From contig NZ_JAMXQV010000002.1 in NCBI RefSeq assembly GCF_024703995.1, positions 1 to 64,000 on the forward strand: 64,000 nucleotides of DNA, read 5' to 3'. A program made the translations under genes and the position numbers. Every line of letters starts with the position of its first letter. The stretch's first letter is position 1. This stretch comes from Amycolatopsis iheyensis (GTDB lineage: Bacteria > Actinomycetota > Actinomycetes > Mycobacteriales > Pseudonocardiaceae). This document shows positions 28,493 through 37,242 of this stretch, in pieces. Under the pieces are notes generated by a model that saw nothing but the letters and a program-made list of their open reading frames with translations, did not search any database and was not told the origin of the DNA.

Positions 28493-30334
28493 ATGCAGGA
28501 GCCGAGTGGCGGGGGGCGGATCGCCCTCGACACCCTCGACCTCGCCGTCAAGGGAGCGAAGGCCTACGGGCGGGACGACCTCGTCCAGCGCCTCACCGAC
28601 GCCCGGCGCCTGCTGTCCGAGCCCGACGTCACCGTCTACGTGGTAGGGGAGTTCAAGCAGGGCAAGAGCTCGCTCATCAACGCCCTGCTGACCGCGAAGA
28701 TCTGCCCGGTCGACGACGACATCGCGACCGCGGTGCCGACGGTCGTCCGGTTCGCGCCGGAGTCCGGGGCTCTGGCGACCTACGAGCCGGCCGATCCGTC
28801 GTCGCCGCCGTGGACCGAGCGGATCTCGCTCGAAGACCTCCCCGCCCACGTCAGCGAAGCCGGGAACCCCGGCAACCTGAGGAAGCTCAAGTCCGTGACC
28901 GCGTCGATCAGCCGCCAGCTGCTTTCCGGTGGGCTGGTGCTGGTCGACACGCCCGGCGTCGGCGGGCTCGGCTCGCTGCACAACGCCGTCACCGTCAGCT
29001 CGCTGCCGCGTGCGCACGCCGTCCTCTTCCTCTCCGACGCCTCCCAGGAGCTCACCGGCGCCGAGCTGCGGTTCCTCCGGACGGTCAAAGAGCTCTGCCC
29101 GACCGTCTTCTGCGTCCTCACCAAGATCGACCTCTACCCGCAGTGGCGCCGCATCCTCGAACTCAACGCCGGCCACCTCGAAGCGTGCGGCATCAGCATC
29201 GACACCGTCGCCGTCTCCTCCGAGCTGCGCACCGTCGCCGCCCGGTCGGCCGACCAGGAGATGAACGTCGAATCCGGCTTCCCGCAGCTGGTCAAGCGCC
29301 TGCAGGGGGTCGTCGGGGACGCCGAGCGGTCCGCGCTCAACGCCGTCGGGCTGCACGTCGGGTCCGCCGTCGGGCAGCTGCACGCCACCCTGCGGGCCCG
29401 CCGCACCTCGCTCGCGCACCCCGAGCAGTCCGCCGCGCTCATCGAGGAGCTCGGCCGGGTCAACGACCGCGTCGACGCGCTGCGCAGCCAGTCCGCGAAG
29501 TGGCAGCAGCTGCTCTTCGACGGCTTCGCCGACATTTCGTCCGATGTGGACTACGACCTGCGCGCCCGCTCCCGCGGCGTGCTGCACGAAGCCGAAGAGG
29601 CCATCGAAGAGGGTGACCCCGCCAAGAACTGGGAAGAGTTCGAGAAGTGGCTGCGCCAGCGCCTGGCCAACGAGACGCTGGAGAACTACACCGAGTTCGT
29701 CAAGCACGCCCGCGGGCTCGCCACGCGCGTCGCGGAGCACTTCGAGCTCGCCGAATCCCAGGCCGTGCTGCCGCGCGAGGTCCAGGCGCCCGTGAAAGTG
29801 GTCGAGGAGATCGACATCGACTCCTCCTTCACCGGCGTCAAGACCCGCGGCACCACCGGGATGGCCGCGTTCCAGAAGGCCTACAGCGGCTTCCTGATGT
29901 TCTCGATGCTGACGAAGATGGCCGCGCTGGCCATCCCGACCCCGTTCGGCATCGCCGCCGGCCTGCTCATGGGCCGCTCCGGCTTCCTCGACGAACGCAA
30001 GCGGCAGCTGGAAAAGCGCCGCTCGCTGGCCAAGACCGCGGTCCGCCGGTTCGTCGACGAGTTCAACCTGCAGGTCGGCAAGGACTCGCGCGACGCGATG
30101 CGGACCGTCCAACGAGAACTCCGCGACGCCTACAGCGCGCGCGTCGAAGAACTTCAGCGCTCCCTGACCGAAGCGCTGGCCGCCGCGAAGAAGGCCGTCG
30201 TCGACGACGAGGCCGAGGTCGGCGAGCTCAAGCGGCTGGAGGCCGACATCGACGCCCTCGAAGTGCTCGGCCGCCGCGCCGACGAGCTCACCCTGCGCAG
30301 TGCCCCGAAGCCGGTCCCGGCGGTGACGCGATGA
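28493..30334 (+). CDS. Bacterial dynamin-like GTPase, IniA-like
   Basis: A 613-residue dynamin-family GTPase, close in size to mycobacterial IniA (640 residues). The P-loop is GEFKQGKSS at 52-60, switch I threonines lie in DDDIATAVPT, G3 is DTPG at 152-155 and G4 is TKID at 210-213. A helical stalk follows, and residues about 463-495 form a hydrophobic hairpin (FLMFSMLTKMAALAIP... GIAAGLLMG) for membrane insertion. The C terminus is a long basic and acidic coiled region. IniA reshapes or fuses membranes with GTP hydrolysis. The gene lies 25 bases after the repeat protein and overlaps the next gene by four bases, so these proteins are likely made together. Confidence 0.9.
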   Translation: MQEPSGGGRIALDTLDLAVKGAKAYGRDDLVQRLTDARRLLSEPDVTVYVVGEFKQGKSSLINALLTAKICPVDDDIATAVPTVVRFAPESGALATYEPADPSSPPWTERISLEDLPAHVSEAGNPGNLRKLKSVTASISRQLLSGGLVLVDTPGVGGLGSLHNAVTVSSLPRAHAVLFLSDASQELTGAELRFLRTVKELCPTVFCVLTKIDLYPQWRRILELNAGHLEACGISIDTVAVSSELRTVAARSADQEMNVESGFPQLVKRLQGVVGDAERSALNAVGLHVGSAVGQLHATLRARRTSLAHPEQSAALIEELGRVNDRVDALRSQSAKWQQLLFDGFADISSDVDYDLRARSRGVLHEAEEAIEEGDPAKNWEEFEKWLRQRLANETLENYTEFVKHARGLATRVAEHFELAESQAVLPREVQAPVKVVEEIDIDSSFTGVKTRGTTGMAAFQKAYSGFLMFSMLTKMAALAIPTPFGIAAGLLMGRSGFLDERKRQLEKRRSLAKTAVRRFVDEFNLQVGKDSRDAMRTVQRELRDAYSARVEELQRSLTEALAAAKKAVVDDEAEVGELKRLEADIDALEVLGRRADELTLRSAPKPVPAVTR

Positions 30335-31806
30335 CCAGCCTCCACCTCCAGGTCCGCGGGTTCGTCGCCCGCGCGTGCGCCGGGTACGCGGGCACGCCCG
30401 CCGAGCCGCGGCTGCGGCAGATCGCCGGCCGGCTGGCCGAACCGCTGCGCGTCGCGATCGCCGGGCGCGTCAAGGCCGGCAAGTCCACCCTCCTCAACGC
30501 CCTCGTCGGCCAGGAGCTCGCGGCGACCGACGCGGGGGAGTGCACCCGCGTCGTCACCTGGTACCGCAACGGCCCGACCTACCGGATCATGCTGCACCCG
30601 GTCCGGGGCATGCCGCGCCAGCTGCCGTTCGGGCGGCTGTCCGGCACCCTCGGCCTCGAGCTCGGCATGGCGCCCGACGACGTCGAGCGGCTCGTCGTCG
30701 ACTGGCCGTCGCCCGCGCTGCGCGTGATGACGCTGATCGACACGCCCGGGCTGGGTTCGGCGCGGGCGGCGGTCTCCGAGCGCACCGAGGTGGCGCTGGT
30801 GCCCGAGGGCGAGGGCGTCGGCACCGCGGACGCGGTGATCTACCTGATGCGGCATGTGCACGGCGACGGCGTCCGGTTCCTGGACGCCTTCCACGACGAC
30901 CCGGCCCAGCGGCGCCCGGTCAACACCATCGGCGTGCTGTCGCGCGCCGACGAGGTCGGGCACGCCCGGGCCGACGCGCTGGACTCGGCGGCGAAGATCG
31001 CCCTCCGCTACGCCCGCGATCCGCGGGTGCGGGGGCTCTGCCAGACGGTCGTCCCGGTGGCCGGCCTGCTGGCCAGCTCGGCCGCGGCGCTGAAGGAGTC
31101 CGAGTACCGCGCGTTCCGGATCCTGGCCGCCGCACCCGAAGCGGAAACCGGCAGGCTGCTCACGTCGGCCGACCGGTTCGCCCGCGGTGCGTCCGAAGTG
31201 GACGTTCCGGCGGGTGAGCGCGCCGAGCTGCTGGGCCGCTACGGCCTCTTCGGCGTCCGGCTGGCGGTCGAGCTGACCCGCGGCGGCCACGTGACCGGCG
31301 CGCGGGCGCTGTCCGGCGAGCTGCTGGCCCGCAGTGGCCTGCACGGGCTGCGGTCGCTGCTGACCACGCAGTTCGCGGCGCGGGCGGACGTGCTCAAGGC
31401 GCGGTCCGCGCTGCAGGCGGCGGAGCTGGTGCTGCGCGCCTACCCGGACCGCACCGGCGGGCTGCTGCACGAGTGGGAGCGCATCGTCGCCGGGGCGCAC
31501 GAGTTCGCCGAGATCCAGCTGATCGACTCGATCCGGCTCGGCGTCGTGCTGTTCACCTCCGACGAGGCCGGCGACGCGGAACGGCTGCTCGGCGCGGCCG
31601 GGGTGGACGTGCCGAGCCGGCTGGGCCTGCCGGCGGACGCGGGCCGCGCCGCGATCCGGCAGGCGCTCGGCACGCAGCTGCTGAGGTGGCAGCGGCGCGC
31701 CGAGCACCCCGCGTCCCCGCGGGACGTCCGCGACGCCGCCCGCGTCCTGGTCCGCACCTGCGAGGGCATCCTGCTCAGCGAAGCCCGGGCGGAGGTCCTG
31801 TCGTGA
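30331..31806 (+). CDS. Bacterial dynamin-like GTPase, IniC-like
   Basis: A 491-residue GTPase, almost the length of mycobacterial IniC (493). The P-loop is AGRVKAGKSTLLNAL starting near residue 44, G3 is DTPG from Asp137, and the G4 position reads SRADEVG rather than TKxD, so guanine specificity may be relaxed. There is no strong membrane hairpin, in contrast to its partner, which suggests heteromeric action of the pair. The ATG overlaps the previous stop (ATGA) and its own stop overlaps the next GTG start in the same way, indicating translational coupling through the operon. Confidence 0.88.
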   Translation: MTSLHLQVRGFVARACAGYAGTPAEPRLRQIAGRLAEPLRVAIAGRVKAGKSTLLNALVGQELAATDAGECTRVVTWYRNGPTYRIMLHPVRGMPRQLPFGRLSGTLGLELGMAPDDVERLVVDWPSPALRVMTLIDTPGLGSARAAVSERTEVALVPEGEGVGTADAVIYLMRHVHGDGVRFLDAFHDDPAQRRPVNTIGVLSRADEVGHARADALDSAAKIALRYARDPRVRGLCQTVVPVAGLLASSAAALKESEYRAFRILAAAPEAETGRLLTSADRFARGASEVDVPAGERAELLGRYGLFGVRLAVELTRGGHVTGARALSGELLARSGLHGLRSLLTTQFAARADVLKARSALQAAELVLRAYPDRTGGLLHEWERIVAGAHEFAEIQLIDSIRLGVVLFTSDEAGDAERLLGAAGVDVPSRLGLPADAGRAAIRQALGTQLLRWQRRAEHPASPRDVRDAARVLVRTCEGILLSEARAEVLS

Positions 31807-33026
31807 ACGACGTGCCGAAGAAGATCAAGCGGGCGGCCCAGGCCGCCGCCGGCGCCGTCGCGTCGGAGGTCGCCGGGAACCTGCTCACCCCCGGGTCGCC
31901 GGGCGCGCCGCCCCCGCCCCCGCCTCAGCCGGAACCGGCCGCCGCGGAGACCCCGCACGAGTACGTGCCCGAGGTCGAGAGCAGCACCGTCACCCGCGGC
32001 GAGGACGGCCACGTCGAGGCGCAGACCGGCACGGTCTGGCACCCGGAGACGACCGACGGCCTGCCGCTGAAGGAGCTGCCCACCGTCGAGGAGTTCGAGA
32101 CGATCGAAGTCCGCGAAGACGAGTTCGGCAACTTCGTCATCGACGCGACCGAGCGGTTCGTGGTGCACAACAACGGCCACGACGAGGTGTACACCGACCA
32201 CCAGCACATCGTGGTGCCCGGAGACGGCACGCCGGGCGACACGGACATCGACATCGTGCAGGACGCCGACGTCGTCATCCACGAAAACCCGGACGGCACG
32301 ATCACCGTCGAGCACCAGGGCTCGCTGACCTACGAACTCACCCCGGACGCGCCGGGCCACGGCGACATCGAGATCTTCCAGGAGGAGACGGTCATCCTCG
32401 ACGAGGCCGAAACCGGCCCGCCCGGGATCGACGTCGGGGTGACCGTGGACCAGCAGGCCCGGGCCGACGACCCGTTCGGCGAGCCGGCCGGGCCGACCAT
32501 CCACCAGACCGAGGTGATCGCCGACAAGGGCCGCGGCGCCACGGTGACCGCGCAGGTCACCGCGCCGGCGCCCTCGCTGCCCGGGACGCCGTCGCCGCCG
32601 GTGGTGACATTCAGCCGTCAGCCGTCCACAGTGGACACGCCGCCGCCGGCGCCGGTCGCGGTCGAGACGACGACGCTGGCCGCGTCGAACTCGCTCGCCG
32701 AGCACCCGGTGGTCAAGCACAGCTTCGCCACCCAGCCCGAGCCGGCGCACCACGACGCGGGTGAGGTCACCGGCAGCCACGCGCACCCGGTGGCGGAGAA
32801 ACCCCCGTTCGAGCCACCGCTGCACCCCGAGCCGGCGCCGGAACACGTCCCGGAAGCCGGCCACCACCCGGACGTTCCGCCGGTGGAGCTGCCGGAGACC
32901 GCTCCACCGGTGGAACCACCACCGGAGCACGAAGCGCACCACGAGCACCTCGAAGACCCGGAACCCGAACCGGTTCCGGTGGAGCACCGGAGCATTGACC
33001 ACGCGCACACCGCCGGCGGAGGCTGA
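31803..33026 (+). CDS. Acidic, proline-rich protein of the dynamin operon, unknown function
   Basis: A 407-residue protein with no family I recognise. Residues 1-30 are a basic amphipathic helix (PKKIKRAAQAAAGAVASEVAG), followed by a polyproline stretch. Residues about 50-220 form a regular beta-rich acidic region with repeating phrases such as VIHENPDGTITVEHQG and EIFQEETVILDEAE. The C-terminal 170 residues are Pro/Glu/His-rich and probably disordered. It may be the functional counterpart of the IniB N-terminal part or a linker between GTPases and the Hsp70. Its conserved place, coupled to the IniC-like gene at the start codon and two bases before the Hsp70, argues that it works in the same complex. 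Confidence 0.75.
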   Translation: MNDVPKKIKRAAQAAAGAVASEVAGNLLTPGSPGAPPPPPPQPEPAAAETPHEYVPEVESSTVTRGEDGHVEAQTGTVWHPETTDGLPLKELPTVEEFETIEVREDEFGNFVIDATERFVVHNNGHDEVYTDHQHIVVPGDGTPGDTDIDIVQDADVVIHENPDGTITVEHQGSLTYELTPDAPGHGDIEIFQEETVILDEAETGPPGIDVGVTVDQQARADDPFGEPAGPTIHQTEVIADKGRGATVTAQVTAPAPSLPGTPSPPVVTFSRQPSTVDTPPPAPVAVETTTLAASNSLAEHPVVKHSFATQPEPAHHDAGEVTGSHAHPVAEKPPFEPPLHPEPAPEHVPEAGHHPDVPPVELPETAPPVEPPPEHEAHHEHLEDPEPEPVPVEHRSIDHAHTAGGG

Positions 33027-33028
33027 CA

Positions 33029-34600
33029 ATGGGCTACGGACTGGGCATCGACCTCGGCACGACCTTCACGGCCGCCGCCGTCGACAGTGCCGGCCACGTC
33101 GAAATGGTGTCCCTCGGCGACCGCACCGCGGCCATCCCGTCGGTGGTGCTGCTGCGGGCCGACGGGAGCGTGCTGGTCGGGGACGCGGCGAGCCGGCGGG
33201 CGGCGGTCGAGCCGGACCGCGTGGCGCGGGAGTTCAAACGGCGCCTCGGCGACCCGACGCCGGTGCTGCTCGGCGGCGCGCCGCACTCGGTGGCGTCGCT
33301 GATGGCGCACCTGCTCGGCCACGTGGTGCGGACGGTCGCCGGGCAGCAGGGCGGCCGGCCGGACCGGATCACGCTGACCCACCCGGCGAACTGGGGTCCG
33401 TACAAGCGGGAGCTGTTCGCGCAGGTGCCGCGGCTGACCGGGATCGACCGCGTCGGCCTGATCACCGAGCCGGAGGCCGCGGCGGCGCACTACGCGGCGC
33501 AGGAACGGCTGGAGGACGGCGCCGTCGTCGCGGTGTACGACCTCGGCGGCGGCACCTTCGACGCGACCGTGCTGCGCAAGCGCGGCGGCGGGTTCGAGAT
33601 CCTCGGCAGCCCGGAAGGCATCGAGGGGCTGGGCGGGGTCGACTTCGACGAGGCCGTGTTCGGGCACGTCGACCGCGCGCTGGACGGGAAGCTGTCGGAG
33701 ATCGACCCGGACGACGCGGGCGCGGTGGCCGCGGTCGTGCGGCTGCGGCAGGAATGCGTGCTGGCGAAGGAAGCCCTCTCGGCCGACACCGAGACGGCCG
33801 TGCCGGTGCTGCTGCCCTCGGTGCAGACCGAGGTGCGGCTGACGCGTGGTGAGTTCGAGGAGATGATCCGCCCCTCGATCACCGCGACGATCGGCTCGCT
33901 GCACCGGGCGCTGCGCTCGGCGAACCTGCGCCCGGCCGACCTGGGCGCGGTGCTGCTGGTCGGCGGCTCGTCGCGGATTCCCCTGGTGTCACAGCTGGTC
34001 TCGGCCGAGCTCGGCCGCCCGACGGCGGTGGACATCCACCCGAAGTACGGCGTCGCGCTCGGGGCGGCGGCGCTGGCGTCGGGCCGGTCGGGACTGGTGC
34101 AGGCAACGCGTTCGCAGCCGGCGATCCAGCCGGTGCCGCCCCCGCCGACCCGGGACGTCGCGCGCGTGCCCGCGCCGCGTGAGGAGACCCGCGCGATGGC
34201 GGCACCGGGCTTCGGCGCGGGCGCGCCCCCGCCGGCGCTGGGCCGTGGCAAAGCGACCGCGGGTCCCGGCCGGAGAGCTTCGCGTCGCGGAGTGGTGGTC
34301 GGGCTGTGCGCGGTGGCGGTGGTGGCGATCGGCGGCGTGGCGGTGGCGGTGAGCAGCTCCGGCGGTTCACCCGGCTCGACACCACCGGCGTCGACGTCGG
34401 CCACGGAGACGCCGACGTTGGTGACGCTGCCGTCGCCGTCGGCTCCCGAGACGACGGCGCCGGTGGTGCCGGCGCACACGAACCCCCCGGCGCCGACGCA
34501 TCGCAAGACCCCGCCGAGAACGACCACGCCGACCAGGACGACCACGCCGACGACGACCACGACCCCGACGACCACGACGAGCGCGAAGCCGACCACCTGA
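33029..34600 (+). CDS. Membrane-anchored Hsp70-family protein lacking a substrate-binding domain
   Basis: A 523-residue protein with a complete Hsp70/actin-type ATPase domain (about 1-355): GIDLGTTFTAAAV at 5-17 (phosphate 1), VYDLGGGTFDATVL (phosphate 2) and VLLVGGSSRIP (adenosine). Instead of a peptide-binding domain it has a Pro/Ala-rich linker, a basic RRASRRG stretch, one transmembrane helix (about 421-443) and a Thr/Pro-rich tail of about 75 residues that should lie outside the membrane. Its client or partner must therefore bind the nucleotide domain or the tail. It ends the five-gene operon; the ATG is two bases after the previous stop. ATP binding could switch assembly of the repeat protein or of the dynamin pair. 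Confidence 0.88.
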   Translation: MGYGLGIDLGTTFTAAAVDSAGHVEMVSLGDRTAAIPSVVLLRADGSVLVGDAASRRAAVEPDRVAREFKRRLGDPTPVLLGGAPHSVASLMAHLLGHVVRTVAGQQGGRPDRITLTHPANWGPYKRELFAQVPRLTGIDRVGLITEPEAAAAHYAAQERLEDGAVVAVYDLGGGTFDATVLRKRGGGFEILGSPEGIEGLGGVDFDEAVFGHVDRALDGKLSEIDPDDAGAVAAVVRLRQECVLAKEALSADTETAVPVLLPSVQTEVRLTRGEFEEMIRPSITATIGSLHRALRSANLRPADLGAVLLVGGSSRIPLVSQLVSAELGRPTAVDIHPKYGVALGAAALASGRSGLVQATRSQPAIQPVPPPPTRDVARVPAPREETRAMAAPGFGAGAPPPALGRGKATAGPGRRASRRGVVVGLCAVAVVAIGGVAVAVSSSGGSPGSTPPASTSATETPTLVTLPSPSAPETTAPVVPAHTNPPAPTHRKTPPRTTTPTRTTTPTTTTTPTTTTSAKPTT

Positions 34601-34637
34601 GGCCGGAGGGGGGTACGCCTGCCTCCACCAGCGGGCT

Positions 34638-35018
34638 TCAGGAAGGCGGCTGCCCGCCCAGCCGCCGGACGGCTTCGACGATCGCCGTGTTCGGCGCGCC
34701 CTTCACCAGGTACTCGGTGACGCCGGCCGCGGTGAGGCCGGCGATCGAGGCCCGGTCGGCGTAGGCCGAGAAGGCCAGGATGGCGGTGCCCGGGCTGCGC
34801 TGCGCGATCTCCCGCGCCGCGCGGGCGCCGCCGCCACCCGGCATCCGCACGTCGAGCACCGCGACCGCCGGCCGGTGCTGCTCGGCGAGCCGGATCGCCT
34901 CGTCCGCGTCGACGGCGACCGCGACCACGGCGATGTCCGGCTGCTCGTCCAGGACCTCCTTGAGGACGGCGCGGATCAGCTCGTCGTCGTCGGAGATCAG
35001 CACCCGCAGCTCGGTCAC
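34638..35018 (-). CDS. Single-domain (CheY-like) response regulator
   Basis: A 126-residue receiver domain with no output domain. The phosphoacceptor Asp is in VAVLDVRMPG near residue 56, the acidic pair is SDDDE near residue 11, the conserved Ser/Thr position is in LAFSAYAD, and the Lys is in YLVKGAP. The GTG start overlaps the stop of the upstream histidine kinase gene (GTGA). It probably relays the kinase signal to another protein, or diverts phosphate from the NarL-type regulator nearby. Confidence 0.9.
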   Translation of the reverse strand: MTELRVLISDDDELIRAVLKEVLDEQPDIAVVAVAVDADEAIRLAEQHRPAVAVLDVRMPGGGGARAAREIAQRSPGTAILAFSAYADRASIAGLTAAGVTEYLVKGAPNTAIVEAVRRLGGQPPS

Positions 35019-36745
35019 GGCTCGAACCCCGGCACGTCGGGCAGCATCGGCAGCCAGAACTCCACCACCGTGCCGCGGCCGGGCGTGCTGGTCACCGACA
35101 GCCAGCCGTGCGCGGCTTCGGCCCGCTCTCGCATCTCGACCAGCCCGAAGTGGCCCGCGCCCGTGTCGTCCGCGGCCATCCCGGCGCCGTCGTCGGTGAT
35201 CCGCACCGACGTCCCGTTGTCCACTGTGGACATATCGAGGTCGACCCGGGTCGCGCGGGCGTGCTTGTGGACGTTCGCCAGCGCCTCCTGGCAGATCCGG
35301 TACACGGTGATCGCCGCCTCCGGCGACGGCTCGTCGGTGAGGCCGTCCCGCACCGAGTGCGCCAGGCCCCAGCGGCCCGCGACCTCTTCGACGTACCCGG
35401 ACACCGCCTCCACCAGGCCGTGCCGGTCGAGCTCCGGCGGCCGCAGCCGGGACACCAGGCCGCGGAGCCTGCCGATCGCGGCCTGCACCGACTCGTCGAG
35501 CCCGGCGACGGCCGCGGCGTGCGGCGCGGGCAGCCGGGACGCCAGCAGCTGCAACCGCATGCCGACGGCCACCATGGACTGGATCGACTCGTCGTGGACG
35601 TCCCAGGCGATCCGGCGGCGCTCCACCTCCTGGGCGTCGACGAGGTGGCCGACGAGCCGCCGGCGTTCGCGCAGGGCCTGCTCGGCGTTGCGGCGCTCGG
35701 TCATGTCGCGGGTCACCTTCCCGAAGCCCTTCAGCTGCCGTTGTTCGTCGAACAACGCCGTGATCACGACGTTCGCCCAGAAGCGGCTGCCGTCCTTGCG
35801 CAGCCGCCACCCCTCGTCCTCGAGCCGCCCTTCGTCGACCGCGATTTCGAGCTCCCATTGCGGTTTCCCGGCCGCGACGTCCTCCGGCGGGTAGAACATC
35901 GAAAAGTGCTGTCCGATGATCTCCGCCGCCGACCAGCCCTTGATCCGCTCCGCGCCCGCGTTCCAGCTCGAGATGCGCCCGCCGGGGTCGAGCATGAAGA
36001 TGCCGTAGTCCTGCACGCTCTGCACCAGCAGCCGGAACCGCTCTTCGCTCTCCCGCAACGCCTCCTCGGCGTTGCGGCGCTCGGTCAGGTCCCGGGTGAC
36101 CTTCCCGAAGCCCTGCAGCCGCCCCTGTTCGTCGAACAACGCGGTGATCACGACGTTCGCCCAGAAGCGGCTGCCGTCCTTGCGGACGCGCCACCCCTCG
36201 TCCTCGACGCTCCCTCGCGCGACCGCGATCTCGAGCTCCCGCTCCGGCTTGCCCGCCGCGACGTCCTCCGGCGGGTAGAACGCGGAAAAGTGCTGCCCGA
36301 TGATCTCCGCCGCCGGCCAGCCCTTGATCCGCTCCGCGCCGGCGTTCCAGCTGGCGATCCGGCCGCCGGAGTCGAGCAGGAAGATCGCGTAGTCCCGGAC
36401 GCTCTGCACCAGCAGCCGGAACGGGGACTCGGCTTCCGACGTGAGGTCGCGCGTGACCGTTTCGAACCCCAGCAGGCCGTTGCGCTCGTCGAACCGGGCG
36501 GTGACCACGACGTTCGCCCAGAACCGCGACCCGTCCGGCCGCACCTGCCAGCCCTCGTCCTCGACGCGTCCCCGCGCGGCCGCGACCGCCAGCCGCTCCG
36601 CCGCGCCCGCACCGGGCGGCGACAGCACCGAGTAGTGCCGTCCGGCCAGCTCCGCCGCCGACCACCCGGTGATCCGCTCGGCTCGCGCGTCGCAGCTCGT
36701 CACGCGGCCTTCCGGATCCAGCGTCACGGTCCCGTGGTCCTCCAT
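35015..36745 (-). CDS. Cytosolic histidine kinase with three PAS domains (NarX/DesK type)
   Basis: A 576-residue sensor kinase with no transmembrane helices. Three PAS domains occupy about 1-105, 108-235 and 236-363. The second and third are nearly identical and derive from a 384-bp tandem duplication. Each ends with the PAC-type string SRFWANVVxTAxFDE. Then come the HisKA_3 dimerisation domain with the phosphorylated His in RRRIAWDVHDESIQSM and an HATPase with DDGAGM and GHFGLVEMRERAEAAHGW. PAS domains of this sort often bind haem, flavin or small ligands. Kinases with HisKA_3 usually partner NarL-type regulators, one of which lies 0.7 kb away. The Shine-Dalgarno is weak, so the start could differ by some codons. 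Confidence 0.9.
   Translation of the reverse strand: MEDHGTVTLDPEGRVTSCDARAERITGWSAAELAGRHYSVLSPPGAGAAERLAVAAARGRVEDEGWQVRPDGSRFWANVVVTARFDERNGLLGFETVTRDLTSEAESPFRLLVQSVRDYAIFLLDSGGRIASWNAGAERIKGWPAAEIIGQHFSAFYPPEDVAAGKPERELEIAVARGSVEDEGWRVRKDGSRFWANVVITALFDEQGRLQGFGKVTRDLTERRNAEEALRESEERFRLLVQSVQDYGIFMLDPGGRISSWNAGAERIKGWSAAEIIGQHFSMFYPPEDVAAGKPQWELEIAVDEGRLEDEGWRLRKDGSRFWANVVITALFDEQRQLKGFGKVTRDMTERRNAEQALRERRRLVGHLVDAQEVERRRIAWDVHDESIQSMVAVGMRLQLLASRLPAPHAAAVAGLDESVQAAIGRLRGLVSRLRPPELDRHGLVEAVSGYVEEVAGRWGLAHSVRDGLTDEPSPEAAITVYRICQEALANVHKHARATRVDLDMSTVDNGTSVRITDDGAGMAADDTGAGHFGLVEMRERAEAAHGWLSVTSTPGRGTVVEFWLPMLPDVPGFEP
35681..36448 (-). repeat. Tandem 384-bp duplication encoding two PAS domains
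   Basis: Two direct copies, 35681-36064 and 36065-36448, encode the third and second PAS domains of the kinase in phase (128 codons each). By eye about four fifths of positions agree, with blocks of identity above 40 bases, for example around CTCGGCGTTGCGGCGCTCGG at both ends. Confidence 0.85.
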
Positions 36746-36797
36746 GCGGCAACTGTGCCGGATGTGCGCCCGGCCGGCACGACGTGCCGTGCGCGGC

Positions 36798-37196
36798 TCA
36801 GCCGGCCAGCTCGGCGGACGGGGCGGACAGCGCACACCAGACCACCTTTCCCGTGCCGTGGCGTTCGGTTCCCCAGGCGAGTGACAGCCGTTCGACGAGC
36901 GCCAGACCCCAGCCGCCGTCGGCGCCGGGCGGGCGCCGCACGGGCGGCGCCGGGTCGTCGTCGAAGACCTCGACGCGGACATGCCCGGCCCCGACGCTGA
37001 GCCGGAGCACCGGGCGGCCGCCACCGTGGCGGAGGGCGTTGGTCGCCAGCTCGGTGACGACCAGCAGCGCATCCTCGACGGCGGCGCCGGAGGCCCAGGC
37101 GGTCAGGGTGAGCCGCGCGAACCTGCGCACGAGGGCGAGCCCGCTCAGCGGGTCGGTGAGGGCGCACTCCGCGGTGAGCGGCGCCGGGATGTCCAC
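36798..37196 (-). CDS. RsbW-like ATP-binding protein (HATPase_c_2, possible anti-sigma factor)
   Basis: A 132-residue GHKL ATPase domain protein of the anti-sigma/serine-kinase type common in actinomycetes. The N box is VVTELATNALRHGGG, the G1 box is VEVFDDDPAPP, and the G2 region is GGWGLALVERLSLAWG. It would phosphorylate a STAS partner or hold a sigma factor. It precedes the PAS histidine kinase by 52 bases on the same strand. The STAS gene at 39225-39617, two kilobases upstream, is a possible partner. The GTG start at 37196 lacks a strong Shine-Dalgarno. Confidence 0.85.
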   Translation of the reverse strand: MDIPAPLTAECALTDPLSGLALVRRFARLTLTAWASGAAVEDALLVVTELATNALRHGGGRPVLRLSVGAGHVRVEVFDDDPAPPVRRPPGADGGWGLALVERLSLAWGTERHGTGKVVWCALSAPSAELAG

Positions 37197-37242
37197 GAGC
37201 TCAAGGGTGCGCGTCGGCGTCCGGGCGCACGAGATGCAAAAC

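Noticed and set aside
24507..28551. Very long open frames on the minus strand across the repeat protein and the LAL regulator
   Set aside because: They arise from GC-rich codon bias and the repeat sequence read backwards (runs like SFWKMSP); they have no start signals or family match.
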